The translations under genes and the position numbers were made by a program. 64,000 nucleotides of DNA from Heterodera schachtii (lineage: Eukaryota > Nematoda > Chromadorea > Rhabditida > Heteroderidae). The notes below the pieces were generated by a model, which saw only the letters and a list, made by a program, of their open reading frames with translations, was not told where the DNA came from and ran no database searches. The DNA lies in contig SIJG01000020.1 in assembly GCA_023374025.1 (NCBI GenBank), positions 789,121 through 853,120 of the forward strand, in the 5' to 3' direction. Below are positions 47,889-60,625 of this stretch, piece after piece (position 1 is the first letter of the stretch; every line of letters starts with the position of its first letter).

Positions 47889-49836
47889 ATGTCATACACA
47901 ACAAATTTCCCGCACAGTCGGAAACGTACAGTTTATGTTGGAGGTTTCGGAGAAGATGTCAATGAAAAGGTTCTCACACTTGCATTCATACCATTTGGAG
48001 ACATCGGTCAGATGCTTTTTACTTTTTACAAATTTTAAAATATTTAATTTGGTTTAGTCGGCGTAAGCATTCCTTTGGACAATGAAACGGGCAAACACAG
48101 AAGTTTTGGGTAAACAGTTTCTTTTTTAGTTGAATGTTATCTTTTTGCTTTTGAGATTTGTCGAATTTGAACTTCCGGAGGATGCAGCGGCAGCAATTGA
48201 CAATATGAACGACTCGGAGATTTATGGGAAAACAATCAGAGTGAATTTTGCACGCCCTCCAAAAGTGAATGAGCGAAGTCAACGACCAATTTGGGCGGAT
48301 GACGAGTGGTTGAAGCAGTACGGTCAGGGGAGTGGACAGGGCGAGCCAGGAGAAAATGGAAGAGAAAAACCCAGCGGAACGGAAAGGGTGGCGGGAGAAG
48401 AGGGCGAAGAGGAGGAGGAGGGAAGAGACAACAGCCAACAGAAACTGCCAAAAGTTTTTTTGGGCATCAAAATTGGAATTAGGTTGGCATTTTGACTATA
48501 TTGCAGCAGTTTATACGACCTCAAAATAATTGACAAATTTAATGGATCATAACTGTTTTTAGAAGCATTCAAATTAACATTGTTGGTATCATTCGATAAT
48601 CTCAAGAATACTCTATTAATCTGTTAAATTTCAAAAAATTCGTTCTGTTTCAAAATTTATGACCAAAAAATTACTTTTCTGAATATTTTCGACCGTTATG
48701 TTTTTGAATTTTGGTTGGTTTTTTTCCATCCTTCGTAAACTAATAGAGGACTCTTGGGGTTATCAAATGACACCAAGAATGTTTAATTCGGATGCTGCTC
48801 AAGAAATTCAGTTATTTTATGGTCATGCATTGCAATAGAGCCGCATTTTCAACAGCGATTCCTTATGATGACTTTTCTCTCATTTTCAGATATATTGGGA
48901 GAATTGTCATTGAGCTGAGGTCCGATGTTGTTCCGAAAACGGCTGAAAATTTTCGTGTCTTATGCACCGGCGAACGCGGTTACGGCTACGAGGGGTCGGT
49001 GTTCCATCGAGTAATCCCAAAATTTATGCTGCAAGGCGGCGATTTTACGCTGGGCAATGGAACAGGGGGCAAATCAATTTACGGAAGCAAATTCGAAGAC
49101 GAAAACTTCATGGTAAGCTGTCATTTTCGTTTGGCCAAACCCTTTTGCTTTGGGGGGGCGAATTCAAAAATTCAATTTTTATGAGCGTTTTTTTTAGGAA
49201 TCTCGAATTTGAGATTCATTTTGCCGGAATTTGTAGCCATTTTTCGCAAAAACAGACTATTTTAGCCATTCTAAAGTCCATTTTTCAAAAGTATGCTAAA
49301 ATGGGGTCCGGCGGTGCCGTAAAGCGCCGCCGAAAAAATTGATTGGAAATTTTAAAATAATACGAATTGTTAAAAAATGCATAAAATTCACCGTTTTTCG
49401 AATTGTTTTTAGTTGAAACACATAATGCCCGGCGTTGTTTCGATGGCAAATTGCGGCCCAAACACAAACAATTCGCAATTCTTTATCTGCACCGAAAAGG
49501 CTGAATGGCTTGACGGAAAGCATGGCAAGTGAAACAAATGAGAATGGATAGGACACGAAAAAAGTCCTGAAAACTAGCCAAATCTTTATTTTTCGGTATT
49601 TTCTTTGTTGAAATTCAAACATCCCTACAAATGAGAAGTACTGCAAAAATGAGTTGCTGAAATTTCAGTTGTTTTTGGCCATGTGGTTGAGGGGATGAAC
49701 ATTGTACGACAAGTCGAACAGCAGGGGACACCGTCGGGGAAGCCGACCATGCAGGTGGGTGGCGGACTTGGGGATTGCCAATTTATGCTTGTCTTTTCAG
49801 GTTTACATCTCCGAATGTGGCCAAATAACGAGCTGA
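47889..49836 (+). CDS. PPIE: RRM-cyclophilin, peptidyl-prolyl isomerase E type (copy 1)
   Basis: Seven exons: 47889-48006, 48058-48109, 48156-48482, 48890-49112, 49413-49524, 49669-49754 and 49801-49836, in total 954 nt and 317 residues (human PPIE is 301). The N-terminal RRM has RNP2 VYVGGF and RNP1 RSFGFVEF, then [15 protein letters not shown] and an acidic linker. The C-terminal cyclophilin domain has [24 protein letters not shown] and EWLDGKHVVFG. The Arg, Phe, Gln, Phe, Trp and His that line the cyclophilin active site are all there, so it should isomerise X-Pro bonds. PPIE/CYN-13 acts in the spliceosome. Intron 5 is GC-AG (CATG/GCAAGT) and intron 3 has donor GTTGGC. An AATAAA at 49875-49880 is a likely polyadenylation signal. 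The start at 47889 is upstream of the RRM with no intervening stop. Confidence 0.92.
48483..48889. repeat. Dispersed-repeat sequence in PPIE-like intron 3
   Basis: This 407-bp intron contains GGATCATAACTGTTTTTAG, GGTATCATTCGATAATCTCA and CTCTATTAATCTGTTAAATTT. These align with the core of the MITE-like element at 15441-15803. The element must predate the duplication, since all four copies carry it. Confidence 0.55.
49543..49627. mobile_element. Truncated hAT-like MITE in PPIE-like intron 5 (copy 1)
   Basis: CAAATGAG at 49535-49542 and 49628-49635 is a perfect 8-bp target duplication around 85 bp. The right terminus ATCCCTA is intact, but the left terminus is missing compared with the 149-bp version in copy 4. 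Copies 2 and 3 have the same shortened form. Confidence 0.75.
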
Positions 49837-50447
49837 AGAATCTCATTCAACTTTTATTTTTTCATTTATTTTTGAATAAAATTTGTTGTCAATTGAGTTT
49901 GTCCATTTTATGTCCTCTGATGGATTTTGATTCGCCCTAAATTCCCTAACAGAACCACGGTAAATTGTTTTTGTGATAAAATATGTGGTGGGTATATGTC
50001 GTCGCAAAAAGCCGCAAAAAATACACATTCCGGAAGAAATGAAAGAAATTTTGCTGTTATAACACCCAAAAAATCGCGTTCCGTTTCAAGGAGGGTGGGG
50101 CAAGCCCCCAACATCGCTGGTCATTTTATTATTCGAAATATAATTATGGTTTCCAATTAACAATTTTCCACTGTTTTTTCGCAAAAGAGACTTTATCGTT
50201 CGTTTATCATGGTAGAGCAAACATAATTGAGAGACAACACATAGCGATTAAATCGACAATACAACATTAGGATGCCTTCACTGACAATATTAAAGGGACA
50301 TTCATACAACGGATGTGTGATCTCACAGGCATACATAGGAAATGAATACTGCACAACACAAACAATGGGAGAAAGAGGGGCGCTCTTAACACATTTATGA
50401 CGGACAAAAAATACGGTTAATTTCTGTTGGATAATCGCTTTTCATCC

Positions 50448-51709
50448 TCATCCATTGCTGATGTTCTTTTGATTCTCCTCGGCATGCGCTCCATCCGCTG
50501 CTGTCCCACCGGTGTTGGTCGTCGCCTCCGCCTCGGAACCACGCGATGACCCATCCGTTGCATTCCGCGCAAAATCTGAATTTTGAAAGTCAGATTCGAA
50601 AATCAGCATCCTTTACTCTTCCAAATTCTTGAAAAACTCACGTTTACTTTGCTGGGAAGCGTCGGAGTTGTTCGTCGCCGTCGTCGAATTCGTCGCGGCA
50701 TCAGCACCAGTGGCGGTGTTAGTGGCTCCATCTTTGTTCGACGATTTCGCCGTCTTATTCTTGCTGGCATTGTGTTGGCGGTTGATCGTAGCACGGTTAG
50801 TCGGACGACGGCTTCCGGGCGGATGAGCATCTTTCTTCATCGGTGACTTGCTCACTGAACGCGACTTTATTGAATGACTTCGACGCTGCGATGACGCTTC
50901 GGTCTGGTGTGTTCGCTGAATGGGAAATCAATTAAGACAACGGCACAATTAAATATTGATGGCATTCTCACCTTTCCCGATGTCGACTTGCGCGAAGCCT
51001 TTCTCTCGTCTCCACTGGTCGATTGCGACGCAGTTGAAGTCATCTTTGTGCGCGCGGAGTGTTCGTTGTTGTTGTTGAGAAATGACATGATCTCTCGTAG
51101 AATTCGTCCAACCGCGTACTTTTTCCCGTTTGTCAAGAGACCGACAACCCACCCCGGGTCCACACCATCTTTGCCACCGTTGAGCTGAAAATGTTGACGG
51201 AGAAGGTCATTCAAATCGCGCGCTATTTGATTTCTTTCGCGGGCCAGGTCGTTGTTTTCCTTCAACAGAAGTGTGATTCGTGCCAGCTAAATGGGTGAAA
51301 AAGTTTAAATGGAATGATTTTGAATTTCAACGACCGTGTCTCCCGTCTCAATGCTGTCACAGTCCTCTTCGTCCTCTTCACATGATGACTCGCTTCTTCT
51401 GTTGTTGTCACTGTCCTCTTCGTCCTCTTCACATGATGACTCGCTTCTTCTGTTGTTGTCACTGTCCTCTTCGTCCTCTTCACATGATGACTCGCTTCTG
51501 CTGTTGTTGCCACTGTCCTCTTCAGATGACGACGACCCGTTGTCACTGTCCGCTTCGGTGCCGTCTTCAGTTGGTGCTGCTGTTGCTTCATTGCTTGCGC
51601 CATCATCCTGTAAAAAAAACGGAATTTTTATGTTAGAATCTGAAAACAGAATCTCACTCACTTGCTCATCGCTTTCGCGCTGCACGGAGTCGGGTGGATG
51701 TCGAACCAT
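50448..51709 (-). CDS. Acidic repeat protein, unrecognised (copy 2)
   Basis: Same five-exon model as copy 1. It has three 17-residue repeats instead of five and lacks four residues (the RTN-containing stretch) just after the second exon begins, giving about 345 residues. The first exon reads MVRHPPDSVQ where copy 1 reads MVRHSPDSVQ, and LARITLLLKE replaces LARIILLLKE. All splice sites are kept. Confidence 0.7.
51380..51530. repeat. 51-bp coding minisatellite, three units (copy 2)
   Basis: Same unit as in copy 1; one variant and two standard units. Confidence 0.85.
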
Positions 51710-52382
51710 TTTGGACGACAAACGAACAAAGAAAATAATTGTGTGAATGATATGAAAACAAAAATTTTGCCCTTTATATACACCTCGTACTTTCAATTCA
51801 CTCAACAGTTCGACCGACCTCTTTTTTGTTCGTTTGAGCACTGCTATTTAAGCGGAAAAATTTTGGAAAATTTTCCAATTAATTTTTAAATAATCCAAAA
51901 ATCAAGTTATGAAAAAGCAAGATTTTATGCATAATAATTCTTTGCAAATTTTATGAAGAGCAGCCGTTTTCTAACACAATAACATCCTTGCCTTAAAGTA
52001 CCAAAAAACATTGACTGGTAATACAATAGGTATATGTAAAATTTTGCATTTCCATTTTTCGGACCCATTAAACTGAACAGGGCAGTAAATAGGTAATTGG
52101 AAAAATGCTGCAAAATCACAAGTTTCAAAAAGCACTATCAAATATCTCGTTATTTTGGGTTGAAAGCTAGGGACGTAAAATCTGTTAGACATAGTCACAA
52201 ACGAAGAAATAGTGCATGCCTTTCTCTGTGTAATAATTGGCATTTTGTTTTTATGCCAAAAATTTATTGGCGATTTTTCTCGGTTTTTTACTGTCAATGA
52301 TCCTGAGCTGTAGTGATTTTGAACCTGACGGGCGGCTCTTTGTTAAATATCTGTTTTATTTAGAATTATATAATCCGTACAC

Positions 52383-54333
52383 ATGTCATACACAACAAAT
52401 TTCCCGCACAGTCGGAAACGTACAGTTTATGTTGGAGGTTTCGGAGAAGATGTCAATGAAAAGGTTCTCACACTTGCATTCATACCATTTGGAGACATCG
52501 GTCAGATGCTTTTTACTTTTTACAAATTTTAAAATATTTAATTTGGTTTAGTCGGCGTAAGCATTCCTTTGGACAATGAAACGGGCAAACACAGAAGTTT
52601 TGGGTAAACAGTTTCTTTTTTAGTTGAATGTTATCTTTTTGCTTTTGAGATTTGTCGAATTTGAACTTCCGGAGGATGCAGCGGCAGCAATTGACAATAT
52701 GAACGACTCGGAGATTTATGGGAAAACAATCAGAGTGAATTTTGCACGCCCTCCAAAAGTGAATGAGCGAAGTCAACGACCAATTTGGGCGGATGACGAG
52801 TGGTTGAAGCAGTACGGTCAGGGGAGTGGACAGGGCGAACCAGGAGAAAATGGAAGAGAAAAACCCAGCGGAACGGAAAGGGTGGCGGGAGAAGAGGGCG
52901 AAGAGGAGGAGGAGGGAAGAGACAACAGCCAACAGAAACTGCCAAAAGTTTTTTTGGGCATCAAAATTGGAATTAGGTTGGCATTTTGACTATATTGCAG
53001 CAGTTTATACGACCTCAAAATAATTGACAAATTTAATGGATCATAACTGTTTTTAGAAGCATTCAAATTAACATTGTTGGTATCATTCGATAATCTCAAG
53101 AATACTCTATTAATCTGTTAAATTTCAAAAAATTCGTTCTGTTTCAAAATTTATGACCAAAAAATTACTTTTCTGAATATTTTCGACCGTTATGTTTTTG
53201 AATTTTGGTTGGTTTTTTTCCATCCTTCGTAAACTAATAGAGGACTCTTGGGGTTATCAAATGACACCAAGAATGTTTAATTCGGATGCTGCTCAAGAAA
53301 TTCAGTTATTTTATGGTCATGCATTGCAATAGAGCCGCATTTTCAACAGCGATTCCTTATGATGACTTTTCTCTCATTTTCAGATATATTGGGAGAATTG
53401 TCATTGAGCTGAGGTCCGATGTTGTTCCGAAAACGGCTGAAAATTTTCGTGTCTTATGCACCGGCGAACGCGGTTACGGCTACGAGGGGTCGGTGTTCCA
53501 TCGAGTAATCCCAAAATTTATGCTGCAAGGCGGCGATTTTACGCTGGGCAATGGAACAGGGGGCAAATCAATTTACGGAAGCAAATTCGAAGACGAAAAC
53601 TTCATGGTAAGCTGTCATTTTCGTTTGGCCAAACCCTTTTGCTTTGGGGGGGGCGAATTCAAAAATTCAATTTTTATGAGCGTTTTTTTTAGGAATCTCG
53701 AATTTGAGATTCATTTTGCCGGAATTTGTAGCCATTTTTCGCAAAAACAGACTATTTTAGCCATTCTAAAGTCCATTTTTCAAAAGTATGCTAAAATGGG
53801 GTCCGGCGGTGCCGTAAAGCGCCGCCGAAAAAATTGATTGGAAATTTTAAAATAATACGAATTGTTAAAAAATGCATAAAATTCACCGTTTTTCGAATTG
53901 TTTTTAGTTGAAACACATAATGCCCGGCGTTGTTTCGATGGCAAATTGCGGCCCAAACACAAACAATTCGCAATTCTTTATCTGCACCGAAAAGGCTGAA
54001 TGGCTTGACGGAAAGCATGGCAAGTGAAACAAATGAGAATGGATAGGACACGAAAAAAGTCCTGAAAACTAGCCAAATCTTTATTTTTCGGTATTTTCTT
54101 TGTTGAAATTCAAACATCCCTACAAATGAGAAGTACTGCAAAAATGAGTTGCTGAAATTTCAGTTGTTTTTGGCCATGTGGTTGAGGGGATGAACATTGT
54201 ACGACAAGTCGAACAGCAGGGGACACCGTCGGGGAAGCCGACCATGCAGGTGGGTGGCGGACTTGGGGATTGCCAATTTGTGCTTCTGTCTTTTCAGGTT
54301 TACATCTCCGAATGTGGCCAAATAACGAGCTGA
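52383..54333 (+). CDS. PPIE: RRM-cyclophilin, PPIE type (copy 2)
   Basis: Seven exons as in copy 1 with all splice sites, the GC-AG intron and catalytic residues conserved; the encoded protein appears identical or nearly so to copy 1. One extra G in the homopolymer of intron 4 (about 53646-53653) and a 2-nt change in the last intron are the main differences seen. The downstream AATAAA is retained. Confidence 0.9.
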
Positions 54334-54944
54334 AGAATCTCATTCAACTTTTATTTTTTCATTTATTTTTGAATAAAATTTGTTGTCAATTGAGTTTGTC
54401 CATTTTATGTCCTCTGATGGATTTTGATTCGCCCTAAATTCCCTAACAGAACCACGGTAAATTGTTTTTGTGATAAAATATGTGGTGGGTATATGTCGTC
54501 GCAAAAAGCCGCAAAAAATACACATTCCGGAAGAAATGAAAGAAATTTTGCTGTTATAACACCCAAAAAATCGCGTTCCGTTTCAAGGAGGGTGGGGCAA
54601 GCCCCCAACATCGCTGGTCATTTTATTATTCGAAATATAATTATGGTTTCCAATTAACAATTTTCCACTGTTTTTTCGCAAAAGAGACTTTATCGTTCGT
54701 TTATCATGGTAGAGCAAACATAATTGAGAGACAACACATAGCGATTAAATCGACAATACAACATTAGGATGCCTTCACTGACAATATTAAAGGGACATTC
54801 ATACAACGGATGTGTGATCTCACAGGCATACATAGGAAATGAATACTGCACAACACAAACAATGGGAGAAAGAGGGGCGCTCTTAACACATTTATGACGG
54901 ACAAAAAATACGGTTAATTTCTGTTGGATAATCGCTTTTCATCC

Positions 54945-56155
54945 TCATCCATTGCTGATGTTCTTTTGATTCTCCTCGGCATGCGCTCCATCCGCTGCTG
55001 TCCCACCGGTGTTGGTCGTCGCCTCCGCCTCGGAACCACGCGATGACCCATCCGTTGCATTCCGCGCAAAATCTGAATTTTGAAAGTCAGATTCGAAAAT
55101 CAGCATCCTTTACTCTTCCAAATTCTTGAAAAACTCACGTTTACTTTGCTGGGAAGCGTCGGAGTTGTTCGTCGCCGTCGTCGAATTCGTCGCGGCATCA
55201 GCACCAGTGGCGGTGTTAGTGGCTCCATCTTTGTTCGACGATTTCGCCGTCTTATTCTTGCTGGCATTGTGTTGGCGGTTGATCGTAGCACGGTTAGTCG
55301 GACGACGGCTTCCGGGCGGATGAGCATCTTTCTTCATCGGTGACTTGCTCACTGAACGCGACTTTATTGAATGACTTCGACGCTGCGATGACGCTTCGGT
55401 CTGGTGTGTTCGCTGAATGGGAAATCAATTAAGACAACGGCACAATTAAATATTGATGGCATTCTCACCTTTCCCGATGTCGACTTGCGCGAAGCCTTTC
55501 TCTCGTCTCCACTGGTCGATTGCGACGCAGTTGAAGTCATCTTTGTGCGCGCGGAGTGTTCGTTGTTGTTGTTGAGAAATGACATGATCTCTCGTAGAAT
55601 TCGTCCAACCGCGTACTTTTTCCCGTTTGTCAAGAGACCGACAATCCACCCCGGGTCCACACCATCTTTGCCACCGTTGAGCTGAAAATGTTGACGGAGA
55701 AGGTCATTCAAATCGCGCGCTATTTGATTTCTTTCGCGGGCCAGGTCGTTGTTTTCCTTCAACAGAAGTGTGATTCGTGCCAGCTAAATGGGTGAAAAAG
55801 TTTAAATGGAATGATTTTGAATTTCAACGACCGTGTCTCCCGTCTCAATGCTGTCACAGTCCTCTTCGTCCTCTTCACATGATGACTCGCTTCTTCTGTT
55901 GTTGTCACTGTCCTCTTCGTCCTCTTCACATGATGACTCGCTTCTGCTGTTGTTGCCACTGTCCTCTTCAGATGACGACGACCCGTTGTCACTGTCCGCT
56001 TCGGTGCCGTCTTCAGTTGGTGCTGCTGTTGCTTCATTGCTTGCGCCATCATCCTGTAAAAAAAACGGAATTTTTATGTTAGAATCTGAAAACAGAATCT
56101 CACTCACTTGCTCATCGCTTTCGCGCTGCACGGAGTCGGGTGGATGTCGAACCAT
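54945..56155 (-). CDS. Acidic repeat protein, unrecognised (copy 3)
   Basis: Same five-exon model, with only two 17-residue repeats, about 328 residues. It is otherwise like copy 2, including the missing four residues. The upstream region has lost the GGAAAAATTTTGG block present in the other copies, leaving TTTAAGCGTTAATTTTTAAA. Confidence 0.7.
55877..55975. repeat. 51-bp coding minisatellite, two units (copy 3)
   Basis: Same unit; one variant and one standard copy, the shortest array of the four. Confidence 0.85.
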
Positions 56156-56804
56156 TTTGGACGACAAACGAACAAAGAAAATAATTGTGTGAATGATATG
56201 AAAACAAAAATTTTGCCCTTTATATACACCTCGTACTTTCAATTCACTCAACAGTTCGACCGACCTCTTTTTTGTTCGTTTGAGCACTGCTATTTAAGCG
56301 TTAATTTTTAAATAATCCAAAAATCAAGTTATGAAAAAGCAAGATTTTATGCATAATAATTCTTTGCAAATTTTATGAAGAGCAGCCGTTTTCTAACACA
56401 ATAACATCCTTGCCTTAAAGTACCAAAAAACATTGACTGGTAATACAATAGGTATATGTAAAATTTTGCATTTCCATTTTTCGGACCCATTAAACTGAAC
56501 AGGGCAGTAAATAGGTAATTGGAAAAATGCTGCAAAATCACAAGTTTCAAAAAGCACTATCAAATATCTCGTTATTTTGGGTTGAAAGCTAGGGACGTAA
56601 AATCTGTTAGACATAGTCACAAACGAAGAAATAGTGCATGCCTTTCTCTGTGTAATAATTGGCATTTTGTTTTTATGCCAAAAATTTATTGGCGATTTTT
56701 CTCGGTTTTTTACTGTCAATGATCCTGAGCTGTAGTGATTTTGAACCTGACGGGCGGCTCTTTGTTAAATATCTGTTTTATTTAGAATTATATAATCCGT
56801 ACAC

Positions 56805-58754
56805 ATGTCATACACAACAAATTTCCCGCACAGTCGGAAACGTACAGTTTATGTTGGAGGTTTCGGAGAAGATGTCAATGAAAAGGTTCTCACACTTGCA
56901 TTCATACCATTTGGAGACATCGGTCAGATGCTTTTTACTTTTTACAAATTTTAAAATATTTAATTTGGTTTAGTCGGCGTAAGCATTCCTTTGGACAATG
57001 AAACGGGCAAACACAGAAGTTTTGGGTAAACAGTTTCTTTTTTAGTTGAATGTTATCTTTTTGCTTTTGAGATTTGTCGAATTTGAACTTCCGGAGGATG
57101 CAGCGGCAGCAATTGACAATATGAACGACTCGGAGATTTATGGGAAAACAATCAGAGTGAATTTTGCACGCCCTCCAAAAGTGAATGAGCGAAGTCAACG
57201 ACCAATTTGGGCGGATGACGAGTGGTTGAAGCAGTACGGTCAGGGGAGTGGACAGGGCGAGCCAGGAGAAAATGGAAGAGAAAAACCCAGCGGAACGGAA
57301 AGGGTGGCGGGAGAAGAGGGCGAAGAGGAGGAGGAGGGAAGAGACAACAGCCAACAGAAACTGCCAAAAGTTTTTTTGGGCATCAAAATTGGAATTAGGT
57401 TGGCATTTTGACTATATTGCAGCAGTTTATACGACCTCAAAATAATTGACAAATTTAATGGATCATAACTGTTTTTAGAAGCATTCAAATTAACATTGTT
57501 GGTATCATTCGATAATCTCAAGAATACTCTATTAATCTGTTAAATTTCAAAAAATTCGTTCTGTTTCAAAATTTATGACCAAAAAATTACTTTTCTGAAT
57601 ATTTTCGACCGTTATGTTTTTGAATTTTGGTTGGTTTTTTTCCATCCTTCGTAAACTAATAGAGGACTCTTGGGGTTATCAAATGACACCAAGAATGTTT
57701 AATTCGGATGCTGCTCAAGAAATTCAGTTATTTTATGGTCATGCATTGCAATAGAGCCGCATTTTCAACAGCGATTCCTTATGATGACTTTTCTCTCATT
57801 TTCAGATATATTGGGAGAATTGTCATTGAGCTGAGGTCCGATGTTGTTCCGAAAACGGCTGAAAATTTTCGTGTCTTATGCACCGGCGAACGCGGTTACG
57901 GCTACGAGGGGTCGGTGTTCCATCGAGTAATCCCAAAATTTATGCTGCAAGGCGGCGATTTTACGCTGGGCAATGGAACAGGGGGCAAATCAATTTACGG
58001 AAGCAAATTCGAAGACGAAAACTTCATGGTAAGCTGTCATTTTCGTTTGGCCAAACCCTTTTGCTTTGGGGGGGCGAATTCAAAAATTCAATTTTTATGA
58101 GCGTTTTTTTTAGGAATCTCGAATTTGAGATTCATTTTGCCGGAATTTGTAGCCATTTTTCGCAAAAACAGACTATTTTAGCCATTCTAAAGTCCATTTT
58201 TCAAAAGTATGCTAAAATGGGGTCCGGCGGTGCCGTAAAGCGCCGCCGAAAAAATTGATTGGAAATTTTAAAATAATACGAATTGTTAAAAAATGCATAA
58301 AATTCACCGTTTTTCGAATTGTTTTTAGTTGAAACACATAATGCCCGGCGTTGTTTCGATGGCAAATTGCGGCCCAAACACAAACAATTCGCAATTCTTT
58401 ATCTGCACCGAAAAGGCTGAATGGCTTGACGGAAAGCATGGCAAGTGAAACAAATGAGAATGGATAGGACACGAAAAAAGTCCTGAAAACTAGCCAAATC
58501 TTTATTTTTCGGTATTTTCTTTGTTGAAATTCAAACATCCCTACAAATGAGAAGTACTGCAAAAATGAGTTGCTGAAATTTCAGTTGTTTTTGGCCATGT
58601 GGTTGAGGGGATGAACATTGTACGACAAGTCGAACAGCAGGGGACACCGTCGGGGAAGCCGACCATGCAGGTGGGTGGCGGACTTGGGGATTGCCAATTT
58701 GTGCTTCTGTCTTTTCAGGTTTACATCTCCGAATGTGGCCAAATAACGAGCTGA
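56805..58754 (+). CDS. PPIE: RRM-cyclophilin, PPIE type (copy 3)
   Basis: Complete seven-exon copy with the same RRM, acidic linker and active cyclophilin domain as copy 1. The GC-AG intron and the truncated intron-5 MITE with CAAATGAG duplications are retained. The shortened shared promoter lies upstream. Confidence 0.9.
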
Positions 58755-59365
58755 AGAATCTCATTCAACTTTTATTTTTTCATTTATTTTTGAATAAAAT
58801 TTGTTGTCAATTGAGTTTGTCCATTTTATGTCCTCTGATGGATTTTGATTCGCCCTAAATTCCCTAACAGAACCACGGTAAATTGTTTTTGTGATAAAAT
58901 ATGTGGTGGGTATATGTCGTCGCAAAAAGCCGCAAAAAATACACATTCCGGAAGAAATGAAAGAAATTTTGCTGTTATAACACCCAAAAAATCGCGTTCC
59001 GTTTCAAGGAGGGTGGGGCAAGCCCCCAACATCGCTGGTCATTTTATTATTCGAAATATAATTATGGTTTCCAATTAACAATTTTCCACTGTTTTTTCGC
59101 AAAAGAGACTTTATCGTTCGTTTATCATGGTAGAGCAAACATAATTGAGAGACAACACATAGCGATTAAATCGACAATACAACATTAGGATGCCTTCACT
59201 GACAATATTAAAGGGACATTCATACAACGGATGTGTGATCTCACAGGCATACATAGGAAATGAATACTGCACAACACAAACAATGGGAGAAAGAGGGGCG
59301 CTCTTAACACATTTATGACGGACAAAAAATACGGTTAATTTCTGTTGGATAATCGCTTTTCATCC

Positions 59366-60625
59366 TCATCCATTGCTGATGTTCTTTTGATTCTCCTCGG
59401 CATGCGCTCCATCCGCTGCTGTCCCACCGGTGTTGGTCGTCGCCTCCGCCTCGGAACCACGCGATGACCCATCCGTTGCATTCCGCGCAAAATCTGAATT
59501 TTGAAAGTCAGATTCGAAAATCAGCATCCTTTACTCTTCCAAATTCTTGAAAAACTCATTTACTTTGCTGGGAAGCGTCGGAGTTGTTCGTCGCCGTCGT
59601 CGAATTCGTCGCGGCATCAGCACCAGTGGCGGTGTTAGTGGCTCCATCTTTGTTCGACGATTTCGCCGTCTTATTCTTGCTGGCATTGTGTTGGCGGTTG
59701 ATCGTAGCACGGTTAGTCGGACGACGGCTTCCGGGCGGATGAGCATCTTTCTTCATCGGTGACTTGCTCACTGAACGCGACTTTATTGAATGACTTCGAC
59801 GCTGCGATGACGCTTCGGTCTGGTGTGTTCGCTGAATGGGAAATCAATTAAGACAACGGCACAATTAAATATTGATGGCATTCTCACCTTTCCCGATGTC
59901 GACTTGCGCGAAGCCTTTCTCTCGTCTCCACTGGTCGATTGCGACGCAGTTGAAGTCATCTTTGTGCGCGCGGAGTGTTCGTTGTTGTTGTTGAGAAATG
60001 ACATGATCTCTCGTAGAATTCGTCCAACCGCGTACTTTTTCCCGTTTGTCAAGAGACCGACAATCCACCCCGGGTCCACACCATCTTTGCCACCGTTGAG
60101 CTGAAAATGTTGACGGAGAAGGTCATTCAAATCGCGCGCTATTTGATTTCTTTCGCGGGCCAGGTCGTTGTTTTCCTTCAACAGAAGTGTGATTCGTGCC
60201 AGCTAAATGGGTGAAAAAGTTTAAATGGAATGATTTTGAATTTCAACGACCGTGTCTCCCGTCTCAATGCTGTCACAGTCCTCTTCGTCCTCTTCACATG
60301 ATGACTCGCTTCTTCTGTTGTTGTCACTGTCCTCTTCGTCCTCTTCACATGATGACTCGCTTCTTCTGTTGTTGTCACTGTCCTCTTCGTCCTCTTCACA
60401 TGATGACTCGCTTCTGCTGTTGTTGCCACTGTCCTCTTCAGATGACGACGACCCGTTGTCACTGTCCGCTTCGGTGCCGTCTTCAGTTGGTGCTGCTGTT
60501 GCTTCATTGCTTGCGCCATCATCCTGTAAAAAAAACGGAATTTTTATGTTAGAATCTGAAAACAGAATCTCACTCACTTGCTCATCGCTTTCGCGCTGCA
60601 CGGAGTCGGGTGGATGTCGAACCAT
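59366..60625 (-). CDS. Acidic repeat protein, unrecognised (copy 4, altered splice donor)
   Basis: Same model with three 17-residue repeats. At the end of exon 4 two nucleotides of AAACGTGAG are missing (about 59555-59560), destroying the GTGAGT donor used by the other copies. A GTAAAT six bases upstream could replace it, and by phase would still join in frame to the last exon, dropping two residues. Unspliced reading stops at once. The C-terminal 41 residues therefore depend on a cryptic donor in this copy. Confidence 0.65.
60296..60446. repeat. 51-bp coding minisatellite, three units (copy 4)
   Basis: Same unit; one variant and two standard copies. Confidence 0.85.

Larger units (their letters stand above)
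45546..50163. repeat. Tandem two-gene unit, copy 1
   Basis: First of four direct copies, each starting TTTTCCACTGTTTTTTCGC. It holds the acidic-repeat gene (minus) and the PPIE-like gene (plus), divergently arranged. The copy 1 unit is 4618 bp. It is the longest of copies 1-3 because it has five minisatellite units and small extra segments. Confidence 0.93.
50164..54660. repeat. Tandem two-gene unit, copy 2
   Basis: 4497-bp direct repeat of copy 1, differing by scattered substitutions and small indels plus two fewer minisatellite units. Confidence 0.93.
54661..59091. repeat. Tandem two-gene unit, copy 3
   Basis: 4431-bp direct repeat, shorter by one minisatellite unit and a 29-bp or so deletion in the divergent promoter region at about 56300. 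Confidence 0.93.

Noticed and set aside
53286..53837. 183-codon uninterrupted frame in PPIE-like copy 2
   Set aside because: It arises from an extra G in the intron 4 homopolymer; the cyclophilin sequence stops at the conserved donor and resumes in exon 5.
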